A stretch of 5,143 bases of DNA from Burkholderiales bacterium (GTDB taxonomy: Bacteria > Pseudomonadota > Gammaproteobacteria > Burkholderiales > Burkholderiaceae): the NCBI GenBank assembly GCA_947447845.1, contig CANFNO010000259.1, forward strand, positions 1 through 5,143. Reading direction: 5' to 3'. The notes below the pieces were generated by a model. It ran no database searches, was not told where the DNA came from, and saw only the letters and a list, made by a program, of their open reading frames with translations. Every line of letters starts with the position of its first letter. Within the stretch, counting starts at the first letter, position 1. The translations under genes and the position numbers were made by a program. Shown here piece after piece: positions 1 through 5,143 of the stretch.

Positions 1-1357
1 GCCACCCTGTGTACAAAACCACGGCTGCTACATCATCAGCCTGGCTGAACTCACCCGTTGGCTGGCAGTACAAGCGGAAAGCCTGGGCGTGGAAATCTTC
101 CCCGGCTTCACGGCAGCCGAAGTGCTGTTCAACGACGACGGCTCTGTCAAGGGTGTAGCCACCGGCAACATGGGCGTGGGCAAAGATGGCAATCCGACCG
201 ACAACTTCCAGATCGGCATGGAGTTGCTTGGCAAATACACCATCTTTGCAGAAGGCGCGCGCGGTCACCTCGGCAAACAATTGATCGAAAAATACAAGCT
301 TGATGCGGGCACCGACCCACAAACCTACGGCATCGGCATCAAGGAAGTGTGGGAGATCGACCCCGAGCGTCACCAGCCCGGCTTTGCCTTGCACACAGCC
401 GGCTGGCCCATGGACGACGCCACCTATGGCGGCGCATTTATGTACCACATGGCAGACAACAAAATTGCCATGGGCTTTGTTACCGGCTTGAACTACAGCA
501 ACCCCTACCTCAGCCCGTTCGAGGAATTCCAGCGTTGGAAGACCCATCCGAACGTTCGTTACTACCTTGAAAACAGCAAGGGTGAAGTCACTGGCAAACG
601 CTTGGCCTACGGCGCACGCGCCATTACGGCAGGCGGTTTGATGTCCCTGCCCAAGACCGTGTTCCCGGGCGGTGCCCTGGTCGGTTGCGATGCCGGCTTC
701 CTCAACACCAGCCGTATTAAAGGCAGCCACGCGGCCATCAAGACCGGCGCAATGGCCGCAGAAGCAGCTTTCGATGCGTTGCAGGCAGGTCGCCAGCACG
801 ACGAACTCAGCGCCTACCCGGAGGCTTTTGAGAAGAGCTGGCTGTTCACGGAACTCAACAAAGCCCGCAACTTCAAGAGCTGGTTCAAGAAGGGGCTGAC
901 CGTTGCCTCGATCATGAATGGCATTGAGCAATTTGCATTGCGTGGCAATTTTCCCTGGACGTTGCGTCGCGACAAGCCGGACCACGTCTATCTCAAACCG
1001 GCCTCAGAATGCACGCCCATCGTTTATCCCAAGCCCGATGGCAAGCTGACGTTTGACCGCAATTCGAGCATCTTCCTGAGCAACGTGAACCACGAGGAAA
1101 ATCAGCCCGCCCACCTGACGCTGAAAGACGCCTCGGTCCCGGTGAACATCAATCTCGCAAAATACGCTGGACTCGAAGCACGTTACTGCCCGGCTGGTGT
1201 CTACGAGTATGTGAAAACGGATGATGGAAAAGATCGCCTGCAGATCAACGCCCAGAACTGCGTGCATTGCAAGACTTGCGACATCAAAGACCCGACGCAA
1301 AACATTGTCTGGGTCACGCCAGAGGGCGGTGGCGGACCCAACTACGCAGACATGTAA
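1..1357 (+). CDS. Electron transfer flavoprotein-ubiquinone oxidoreductase (ETF-QO), 5'-truncated by the window edge
   Basis: Inner-membrane-associated FAD and 4Fe-4S enzyme that takes electrons from reduced electron transfer flavoprotein and passes them to ubiquinone. The frame is open from base 2 to a TAA at 1355-1357, giving 451 visible residues; the family is usually about 550, so roughly 100 N-terminal residues with the FAD dinucleotide motif lie upstream. Seen in order: an NHG...YIISL stretch at residues 6-15, the FAD-domain closing motif GCDAGFLNTSRIKGSHAA around residues 230-250, and a C-terminal ferredoxin-type domain with cysteines at residues 396, 420, 423 and 426. One distant Cys plus CxxCxxC is the family's cluster-binding pattern. 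The end GGGGPNYADM is also typical. Starting at the internal ATG at 89 would cut into conserved sequence, so it is not the real start. A strong terminator follows at once, so it is probably the last gene of its unit. Confidence 0.95.
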   Translation, partial: PPCVQNHGCYIISLAELTRWLAVQAESLGVEIFPGFTAAEVLFNDDGSVKGVATGNMGVGKDGNPTDNFQIGMELLGKYTIFAEGARGHLGKQLIEKYKLDAGTDPQTYGIGIKEVWEIDPERHQPGFALHTAGWPMDDATYGGAFMYHMADNKIAMGFVTGLNYSNPYLSPFEEFQRWKTHPNVRYYLENSKGEVTGKRLAYGARAITAGGLMSLPKTVFPGGALVGCDAGFLNTSRIKGSHAAIKTGAMAAEAAFDALQAGRQHDELSAYPEAFEKSWLFTELNKARNFKSWFKKGLTVASIMNGIEQFALRGNFPWTLRRDKPDHVYLKPASECTPIVYPKPDGKLTFDRNSSIFLSNVNHEENQPAHLTLKDASVPVNINLAKYAGLEARYCPAGVYEYVKTDDGKDRLQINAQNCVHCKTCDIKDPTQNIVWVTPEGGGGPNYADM

Positions 1358-1375
1358 AGGTCACCCTGCAACCTC

Positions 1376-1405
1376 AAAAGCCCATCACCTGATGGGCTTT
1401 TTTTT
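1376..1405 (+). terminator. Rho-independent terminator after the ETF-QO gene
   Basis: A perfect stem of AAGCCCATC and GATGGGCTT around the loop ACCT (1387-1390), extendable by two A-T pairs, runs directly into eight consecutive T (1398-1405). It starts 18 bases after the ETF-QO stop. It separates the ETF-QO transcript from the gcv operon, so gcvT needs its own promoter in the next 70 bases. On the other strand only a four-base T run follows the stem, so termination is expected mainly in the + direction. Confidence 0.93.
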
Positions 1406-1437
1406 GCGTTGGCGCAAGCCTTGACGTAACCAAATCC

Positions 1438-1472
1438 AAAGAAGTCGCAAATAGCGCATGTAGAATCAGCCC
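1438..1472 (+). promoter_or_regulatory. Probable sigma-70 promoter of the gcvTHP operon
   Basis: TAGAAT at 1461-1466 matches the -10 consensus at five of six positions and would start transcription near 1472-1474, immediately before the first glycine aptamer, which is where a riboswitch leader should begin. The -35 region at the right distance (about 1437-1444, AAAGAAG) is poor. A good TTGACG lies at 1421-1426 but is 34 bases from this -10, too far to pair with it, and no convincing -10 lies 16-18 bases downstream of it. The call relies on position between terminator and riboswitch plus the -10; an activator may compensate for the weak -35. Confidence 0.45.
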
Positions 1473-1473
1473 G

Positions 1474-1560
1474 TTCAGGAGAGAGCTTCCCCCGAGGAAG
1501 CCGCCGAAGGCGCAGGACCGCTGATTGCAGCAGTCTGAACGCTCAGGCAAAAGGACTGAC
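1474..1560 (+). promoter_or_regulatory. Glycine riboswitch, aptamer 1 of a tandem pair
   Basis: First ligand-binding domain of a gcvT-type glycine riboswitch. It contains the family's conserved strings in order: CAGGAGAGAG (1476-1485), CGCCGAAGG (1502-1510) and GAACGCTCAGGCAAAAGGAC (1537-1556). P1 can form from TCAG (1475-1478) with CTGA (1556-1559), P2 from GAGC (1483-1486) with GCTC (1541-1544), and a variable hairpin from CTTCC with GGAAG (1486-1500; its first base overlaps P2). In known tandem glycine riboswitches the two aptamers contact each other and bind glycine to switch on glycine cleavage genes. Its place directly ahead of gcvT fits this role. Confidence 0.93.
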
Positions 1561-1592
1561 AAGCGTAGTGTGGATAAAACCGCACGACGACA

Positions 1593-1697
1593 CCCCACTG
1601 GAGAGAGGCTGCATACGATGCAGTCCACCGAAGGAGCAAATCGCTGCAGGCCTGTGCCACGCAGCGGCCAATCTCTCAGGTAAAGAGGACAGCGGGG
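1593..1697 (+). promoter_or_regulatory. Glycine riboswitch, aptamer 2 of a tandem pair
   Basis: Second glycine-binding domain, 33 bases after the first. Conserved strings are CTGGAGAGA (1598-1606), CACCGAAGGAGCAAA (1626-1640) and AATCTCTCAGGTAAA with GGACAG (1670-1692). P1 is CTG with CAG (1598-1600/1690-1692), continuing past an A-C mismatch into CCCC with GGGG (1593-1596/1694-1697). P2 is GAGAG with CTCTC (1673-1677). Two variable hairpins are clear: CTGCAT-ACG-ATGCAG (1609-1623), and CGCTGC with GCAGCG (1642-1647/1661-1666) enclosing GGC-CTGT-GCC. The G-tract of P1 can alternatively pair downstream, which makes this aptamer the likely link to gcvT expression. Confidence 0.95.
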
Positions 1698-1765
1698 GCA
1701 GACCATGGAATGTTTTTATTAACAGGCCATGGAAACCCAATTTGCCCCCATGGAGACTGCTCTTG
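1694..1765 (+). promoter_or_regulatory. Probable translational expression platform of the glycine riboswitch
   Basis: Lies between aptamer 2 and the gcvT start codon. GGGGGCA (1694-1700) can pair with TGCCCCC (1743-1749), which would break the outer part of aptamer-2 P1 and place a 7-bp stem two bases before the Shine-Dalgarno GGAG (1752-1755). Inside, CCATGG at 1703-1708 and 1727-1732 can form a hairpin continued by TGTT with AACA. When P1 is formed the C-tract and the Shine-Dalgarno can be free. No hairpin followed by a T run is seen, so translational rather than transcriptional control is inferred. Glycine-on polarity is inferred from the family, not shown by the sequence. Confidence 0.55.
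1752..1765 (+). promoter_or_regulatory. gcvT ribosome binding site and TTG start
   Basis: GGAG at 1752-1755 is followed seven bases later by an in-frame TTG (1763-1765). This is the only well-spaced Shine-Dalgarno near the start of the conserved GcvT sequence, and no ATG is available in this frame before codon 30, which is inside the conserved GARMVPFAGY block. It decides the start in favour of TTG. The first two G of this site are also the end of a CCATGG palindrome (1748-1753), so the site could be partly masked by upstream pairing. Confidence 0.7.
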
Positions 1766-2923
1766 TCCAACGCCCCTGCTTCCGTTTCAGCTTCTGCAAC
1801 CCTGCAAACCACGCCCCTGAACGCCTTGCACATTGAGCTCGGTGCGCGCATGGTGCCCTTTGCCGGTTATTCCATGCCGGTGCAATACCCGGCCGGCTTG
1901 ATGGCCGAACACCACCACACGCGCACCGCCGCTGGTCTGTTTGATGTTTCGCACATGGGCCAGTTGCGTTTGGTCGGACCGGACGCAGCTGCCGCCTTTG
2001 AGAGTCTGATGCCCGTCGATGTGGTTGATCTGCCTGTGGGCAAACAGCGCTATGGCCTCTTGCTCAATGGAGCGGGCGGCATCATGGACGACTTGATGTT
2101 TATCCGGCGCGAGGCCGACATTTTTGTGGTGGTAAATGGTGCCTGCAAGGTGGCGGACATTGCGCACATCCAGGCCCGCATCGGCACACGCTGCGAAGTC
2201 ATCCCCATGCCTGAAATGGCGCTGTTGGCGTTGCAAGGCCCGCAAGCCGTGAGCGCACTTTCACGCATGGCGCCGGGCGTTGAAAAGCTGGTGTTCATGA
2301 CCGGCGGCCACTTTGTGGTGAACACGGGCACGCAAGCTATCCCCGTATTTCTGACCCGCAGCGGCTACACCGGTGAAGATGGCGTTGAAATATCCGTGCA
2401 CCACACGCAGGCCGATGCATTGGCCCGCGCCCTGCTGGCACAGCCCGAAGTCAAACCCATTGGCTTGGGCGCACGCAACTCCCTGCGCCTGGAAGCTGGC
2501 TTGTGTCTGCATGGCAATGACATTGATGCGGGAACCACGCCGGTCGAAGCCAACCTGCTTTGGGCCATGCAAAAAGTACGACGCACCGGTGGTGCCCGCG
2601 CAGGTGGTTTCCCTGCTGCCGACAAGATTCTGGAGGCTATTGCCAACCCGGCACGTGGCAGCCGCAAACGCGTGGGCTTGGTAGCGCTGGAGCGCGTGCC
2701 GGTGCGTGAACACACGCTGCTGCAAGACCTGAACGGCAACGCGATCGGCGAGGTCACCAGCGGACTGCTTGGCCCCACCGTCGACAAGCCGGTTGCCATG
2801 GGCTATGTGCCCGTGGAATTTGCCACGCTGGGCACCCGCGTCAACGCCATCGTGCGCGGCAAGATCGTGCCCATGGAAGTGGCCGCCATGCCCTTCAATC
2901 CAACAAACTATTTCCGCGGCTGA
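1763..2923 (+). CDS. gcvT: Aminomethyltransferase, glycine cleavage system T protein
   Basis: Transfers the methylene group from aminomethyl-lipoyl H protein to tetrahydrofolate, giving 5,10-methylene-tetrahydrofolate and ammonia in the cytosol. From the TTG start it has 386 residues, within the usual 360-390. Seen: TTPLNALHIELGARMVPFAGYSMPVQYP (two blocks, 16-43), FDVSHMGQ (60-67), the paired aspartates 109-110 of the GIMDDLM segment where the family's catalytic Asp lies, RSGYTGEDG (199-207), LGARNSLRLEAGL near 239, and a C-terminal beta-barrel domain from about residue 290. Residue 239 is Asn where many GcvT proteins, such as that of E. coli, have Asp; I take this as lineage variation. The frame stays open upstream to GTG 1568, but that extension runs through the riboswitch and is not protein. 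It is the first gene of the operon, 57 bases before gcvH, under glycine riboswitch control. Confidence 0.95.
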   Translation: MSNAPASVSASATLQTTPLNALHIELGARMVPFAGYSMPVQYPAGLMAEHHHTRTAAGLFDVSHMGQLRLVGPDAAAAFESLMPVDVVDLPVGKQRYGLLLNGAGGIMDDLMFIRREADIFVVVNGACKVADIAHIQARIGTRCEVIPMPEMALLALQGPQAVSALSRMAPGVEKLVFMTGGHFVVNTGTQAIPVFLTRSGYTGEDGVEISVHHTQADALARALLAQPEVKPIGLGARNSLRLEAGLCLHGNDIDAGTTPVEANLLWAMQKVRRTGGARAGGFPAADKILEAIANPARGSRKRVGLVALERVPVREHTLLQDLNGNAIGEVTSGLLGPTVDKPVAMGYVPVEFATLGTRVNAIVRGKIVPMEVAAMPFNPTNYFRG

Positions 2924-2965
2924 ACTCGTCCAGCCAATCTGCTTTCAACACACCCAATCCCCACT

Positions 2966-2972
2966 GAAAGGA
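2966..2972 (+). promoter_or_regulatory. gcvH ribosome binding site
   Basis: GAAAGGA ends eight bases before the ATG at 2981. It is the clearest Shine-Dalgarno within the operon and fixes the gcvH start. The rest of the 57-base gap after gcvT shows no promoter or terminator. Confidence 0.75.
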
Positions 2973-2980
2973 CCCTTCCC

Positions 2981-3355
2981 ATGACCCTCAAATTCACCCC
3001 CGACCACGAATGGCTGCAACTTGAAGAAAGCGGCCCGGCAACAGTTGGCATTACCGTACATGCGCAGGACGCACTTGGCGATGTCGTGTTTGTCGACCTG
3101 CCAGAAGTTGGCAAGACCTACGCCAAGGGCGAAGTGGCCGGTGTGGTCGAGTCGGTCAAGGCCGCCGCTGACGTCTACATGCCCATCGATGGCACCGTGA
3201 CCGAGGTGAACGAAGAGTTGCGTGCCGACCCGGCGCTGGCCAACAGCGACCCACAGGGCGCGGGCTGGTTCTTCAAAATCACCGTCAGTAACCGCGTCCA
3301 GTTCGACGAACTGATGGACGACGTGGCCTACACCAAGTTCTCCGACGCTGCCTGA
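2981..3355 (+). CDS. gcvH: Glycine cleavage system H protein (lipoyl carrier)
   Basis: Small cytosolic carrier whose lipoyl-lysine arm moves the aminomethyl group between P, T and L proteins. The 124 residues are within the normal 120-130. It starts with the typical LKFTPDHEWL (3-12), continues with VGITVHAQDALGDVVFVDLPEVG (two blocks, 22-44), and has the lipoylation site in GVVESVKAAADVYMP, with Lys60 as the modified residue. The later segment LRADPALANSDPQGAGW is the family's conserved region around NxxPxGxGW. ATG 2981 is supported by a good Shine-Dalgarno and by agreement with the family N-terminus. Lipoylation depends on enzymes encoded elsewhere. No oddity is seen. Confidence 0.97.
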   Translation: MTLKFTPDHEWLQLEESGPATVGITVHAQDALGDVVFVDLPEVGKTYAKGEVAGVVESVKAAADVYMPIDGTVTEVNEELRADPALANSDPQGAGWFFKITVSNRVQFDELMDDVAYTKFSDAA

Positions 3356-3360
3356 TTGTT

Positions 3361-3374
3361 GGGCCTCTGGGCCC
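3361..3374 (+). other. Small hairpin in the gcvH-gcvP gap
   Basis: GGGCC and GGCCC with loop TCTG form a perfect 5-bp all-GC stem six bases after the gcvH stop. No T run follows (the next bases are TTGCGTTCCC), so it is not a good intrinsic terminator. It could protect the 3' end of a processed gcvTH message or slow polymerase, but this is conjecture. The remainder of the 65-base gap is pyrimidine-rich with no recognisable promoter. Confidence 0.35.
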
Positions 3375-3420
3375 TTGCGTTCCCGTTCTCCGCCCCTTTA
3401 GCACTCACCGATAGATTGCC

Positions 3421-5143
3421 ATGACCCTCTCCGTCACTGCCACACGCCCCAGCCTTGCCGAACTCGAAAACAGCAGCGAGTTCGTCGCCCGCCATATCGG
3501 CATTTCCATCGCTGACGAACAGCACATGCTGGAAGTGATTGGTGAGCCCAGCCGAGCGGCACTGATTGACAGCATCGTGCCGCGCAGCATTGCGCGCACC
3601 ACCAGAATGGCGATTCCGGATGCGGTGACCGAGGCGGCCGCATTGGCCGAACTCAAGGCCATGGCCGGCAAGAACAAGGTGCTCAAGAGCTTCATTGGCC
3701 AAGGCTATTACGGCACGCACACCCCGGGCGTGATTCTGCGCAATATCCTGGAAAACCCGGCCTGGTACACCGCTTACACGCCTTACCAGGCCGAGATCTC
3801 GCAGGGCCGCATGGAAGCGTTGGTCAACTTCCAAACCATGGTCTGCGATCTGACAGGCATGCCAATGGCCAATGCGTCCATGTTGGACGAAGCCACCTCT
3901 GCCGCCGAAGCCATGACCCTGGCCAAGCGCAGTGTGAGAAGCAAGAGCAATGTGATGGTGGTGGCCGGTGACTGCCACGCACAAACCATCGAAGTGCTGC
4001 AAACCCGTGCCGCGCCACTCGGCCTGGAAATTCGCATTGCCAATTCCGCTGAAGAGTGGACCGCCCTGCTCGAAGGCGACTACTTTGCCGTGTTGGCGCA
4101 ATACCCTTCCACCAGTGGTCGCATCGATGACTGGGCTCCCGAGGTCACCAAGGTGCATGCCAAGCAGGCGGCCTTCATCGTCGCGGCCGATCTGCTGGCC
4201 CTAACACTGCTTACGCCTCCTGGCGAGTGGAACGCTGACATTGTCGTTGGCACCACCCAGCGCTTTGGCATGCCGCTGTGCAACGGTGGCCCGCACGCCG
4301 CCTACATGGCCTGCCGCGACGAATACAAGCGCTCCATGCCCGGCCGTCTGGTGGGGGTGAGCGTGGACGTGCACGGCAACCCGGCTTACCGCCTGGCGCT
4401 GCAAACGCGCGAGCAGCACATTCGCCGCGAAAAGGCCACCTCCAATATCTGCACCGCGCAGGTGCTGCCGGCCGTCGTGTCCAGCATGTACGCCGTGTAC
4501 CACGGCCCCACAGGACTCAGGCGCATTGCGCAGCGCGTGGCTGTCTACACCGCTATTTTTTACAAGGGCCTTCAGAGCCTGGGTTACACACCAACGGCCA
4601 GCACTGCCTTTGACACATTGACCGTGCGCTGCGGGTCAGCCAACGAAGCGTTGGAGTTGATCGACAAGGCAATGGCCAAGGGCGTGAATTTGCGCCTGTC
4701 CTGGGCGCAATACGTCAGCGTTTCGCTGGATGAAACCACCACACGTGACGACATTGCCCTGCTCTGGTCCCTCTTCGCGCAAGAAGGTCAAACACTGCCC
4801 AGCGTCGAGGCGCTTGCCACCGACGCCGCACCGCTTATTCCCGCTGAGTTGATGCGCAGCAGCAGCTTCCTTACCCACCCGGTGTTCAACAGTTACCACT
4901 CCGAGACCGGCATGCTGCGCTACATCCGCATGCTCTCTGACAAGGACCTGGCGCTGGACCGCAGCATGATTCCGCTGGGCAGTTGCACCATGAAGCTCAA
5001 CGCCACCAGCGAGATGATCCCCATCACCTGGCCCGAGTTTGCCAACATCCATCCCTTCTGCCCGCCCGAGCAGCGCGAAGGTTATGCCGAACTGGACAAG
5101 CAACTACGCGCCTGGCTCTGTGCCGCCACGGGCTACGCCGGGA
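3421..5143 (+). CDS. gcvP: Glycine dehydrogenase (decarboxylating), P protein, 3'-truncated by the window edge
   Basis: Pyridoxal-phosphate enzyme that decarboxylates glycine and transfers the aminomethyl group to lipoyl-H protein. The frame is open through 574 codons to the window end; the family's single-chain form is about 950-970 residues, so some 380 C-terminal residues, including the PLP-binding lysine, are outside. Seen: [16 protein letters not shown] (12-27), [21 protein letters not shown] (two blocks, 94-114), [26 protein letters not shown] (155-165), GGPHAAY plus EYKRSMPGR (289-309), [16 protein letters not shown] (329-344), [11 protein letters not shown] (486-496) and LGSCTMKLN (519-527), ending in [11 protein letters not shown]. 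The N-terminus aligns with E. coli GcvP from memory, which supports ATG 3421; a TAG at 3412-3414 blocks extension. The Shine-Dalgarno is weak (GATAGA at 3410-3415). Being one long chain rather than split gcvPA/gcvPB is the proteobacterial form. Confidence 0.97.
   Translation, partial: MTLSVTATRPSLAELENSSEFVARHIGISIADEQHMLEVIGEPSRAALIDSIVPRSIARTTRMAIPDAVTEAAALAELKAMAGKNKVLKSFIGQGYYGTHTPGVILRNILENPAWYTAYTPYQAEISQGRMEALVNFQTMVCDLTGMPMANASMLDEATSAAEAMTLAKRSVRSKSNVMVVAGDCHAQTIEVLQTRAAPLGLEIRIANSAEEWTALLEGDYFAVLAQYPSTSGRIDDWAPEVTKVHAKQAAFIVAADLLALTLLTPPGEWNADIVVGTTQRFGMPLCNGGPHAAYMACRDEYKRSMPGRLVGVSVDVHGNPAYRLALQTREQHIRREKATSNICTAQVLPAVVSSMYAVYHGPTGLRRIAQRVAVYTAIFYKGLQSLGYTPTASTAFDTLTVRCGSANEALELIDKAMAKGVNLRLSWAQYVSVSLDETTTRDDIALLWSLFAQEGQTLPSVEALATDAAPLIPAELMRSSSFLTHPVFNSYHSETGMLRYIRMLSDKDLALDRSMIPLGSCTMKLNATSEMIPITWPEFANIHPFCPPEQREGYAELDKQLRAWLCAATGYAG

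Noticed and set aside
89..1357. ETF-QO as a complete 422-residue protein starting at ATG 89
   Set aside because: The same frame continues upstream to base 2 with conserved ETF-QO sequence (NHG and YIISL), so the gene is cut by the window edge and not truncated in the genome as far as can be seen.
1421..1426. TTGACG as the -35 box of the gcv promoter
   Set aside because: It is 34 bases from the good -10 at 1461, and no acceptable -10 lies 16-18 bases downstream of it.
1713..1717. Five-T run as a riboswitch-controlled terminator
   Set aside because: No GC-rich hairpin ends just before it; the T run sits in the loop of the 1703-1732 hairpin instead, so transcription attenuation here is not supported.
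1568..1762. N-terminal extension of GcvT by 65 residues from GTG 1568
   Set aside because: The frame is open by chance, but the DNA is the aptamer linker, aptamer 2 and expression platform; the predicted residues do not resemble any GcvT N-terminus and no Shine-Dalgarno precedes GTG 1568.
3328..4158. 276-residue open frame on the - strand opposite gcvP
   Set aside because: It is antisense to strongly conserved GcvP sequence, its composition is rich in His, Gly, Ala and Arg as expected for antisense of GC-rich codons, and it has no recognisable domain.
4636..5103. 155-residue open frame on the - strand
   Set aside because: Same reason: antisense shadow of the second half of the visible gcvP, with no motif and no supporting signals.

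Overview
The window reads as ordinary chromosomal DNA of a Gram-negative betaproteobacterium, most likely a member of the Burkholderiales close to Comamonadaceae (Rhodoferax/Polaromonas-like). This rests on the style of the protein sequences, the moderately high GC content, and the gcvT-gcvH-gcvP order behind a tandem glycine riboswitch. No database search was run, so the taxonomic placement is inference.

Layout, all on the + strand. (1) Positions 1-1357 hold the C-terminal four fifths of an electron transfer flavoprotein-ubiquinone oxidoreductase (ETF-QO), including its 4Fe-4S domain; its N-terminus lies outside the window. (2) A strong intrinsic terminator (1376-1405) closes that unit. (3) A 405-base non-coding stretch (1358-1762) carries the terminator, a probable promoter (-10 near 1461), two consecutive glycine aptamers (about 1474-1560 and 1593-1697) and an expression platform (1694-1765) ending at the gcvT ribosome binding site. 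(4) gcvT runs from a TTG start at 1763 to 2923, gcvH from 2981 to 3355, and gcvP from 3421 off the right edge, where only the first 574 codons are present.

The gcv genes form one glycine-inducible operon for three of the four parts of the glycine cleavage system. P protein decarboxylates glycine and loads the aminomethyl group on the lipoyl arm of H protein. T protein releases ammonia and passes the one-carbon unit to tetrahydrofolate. L protein (dihydrolipoamide dehydrogenase) is not in the window. ETF-QO appears to be an independent neighbour that feeds electrons from flavoprotein dehydrogenases into ubiquinone.

I found no mobile element, CRISPR array, phage gene or clearly new system. The parts worth a second look are all in the gcvT leader: a hairpin inserted in the linker between the two aptamers, a short G-tract that can pair either in aptamer-2 P1 or with a C-tract just upstream of the gcvT Shine-Dalgarno, three CCATGG palindromes in the expression platform, and the non-ATG gcvT start embedded in an out-of-frame small ORF.
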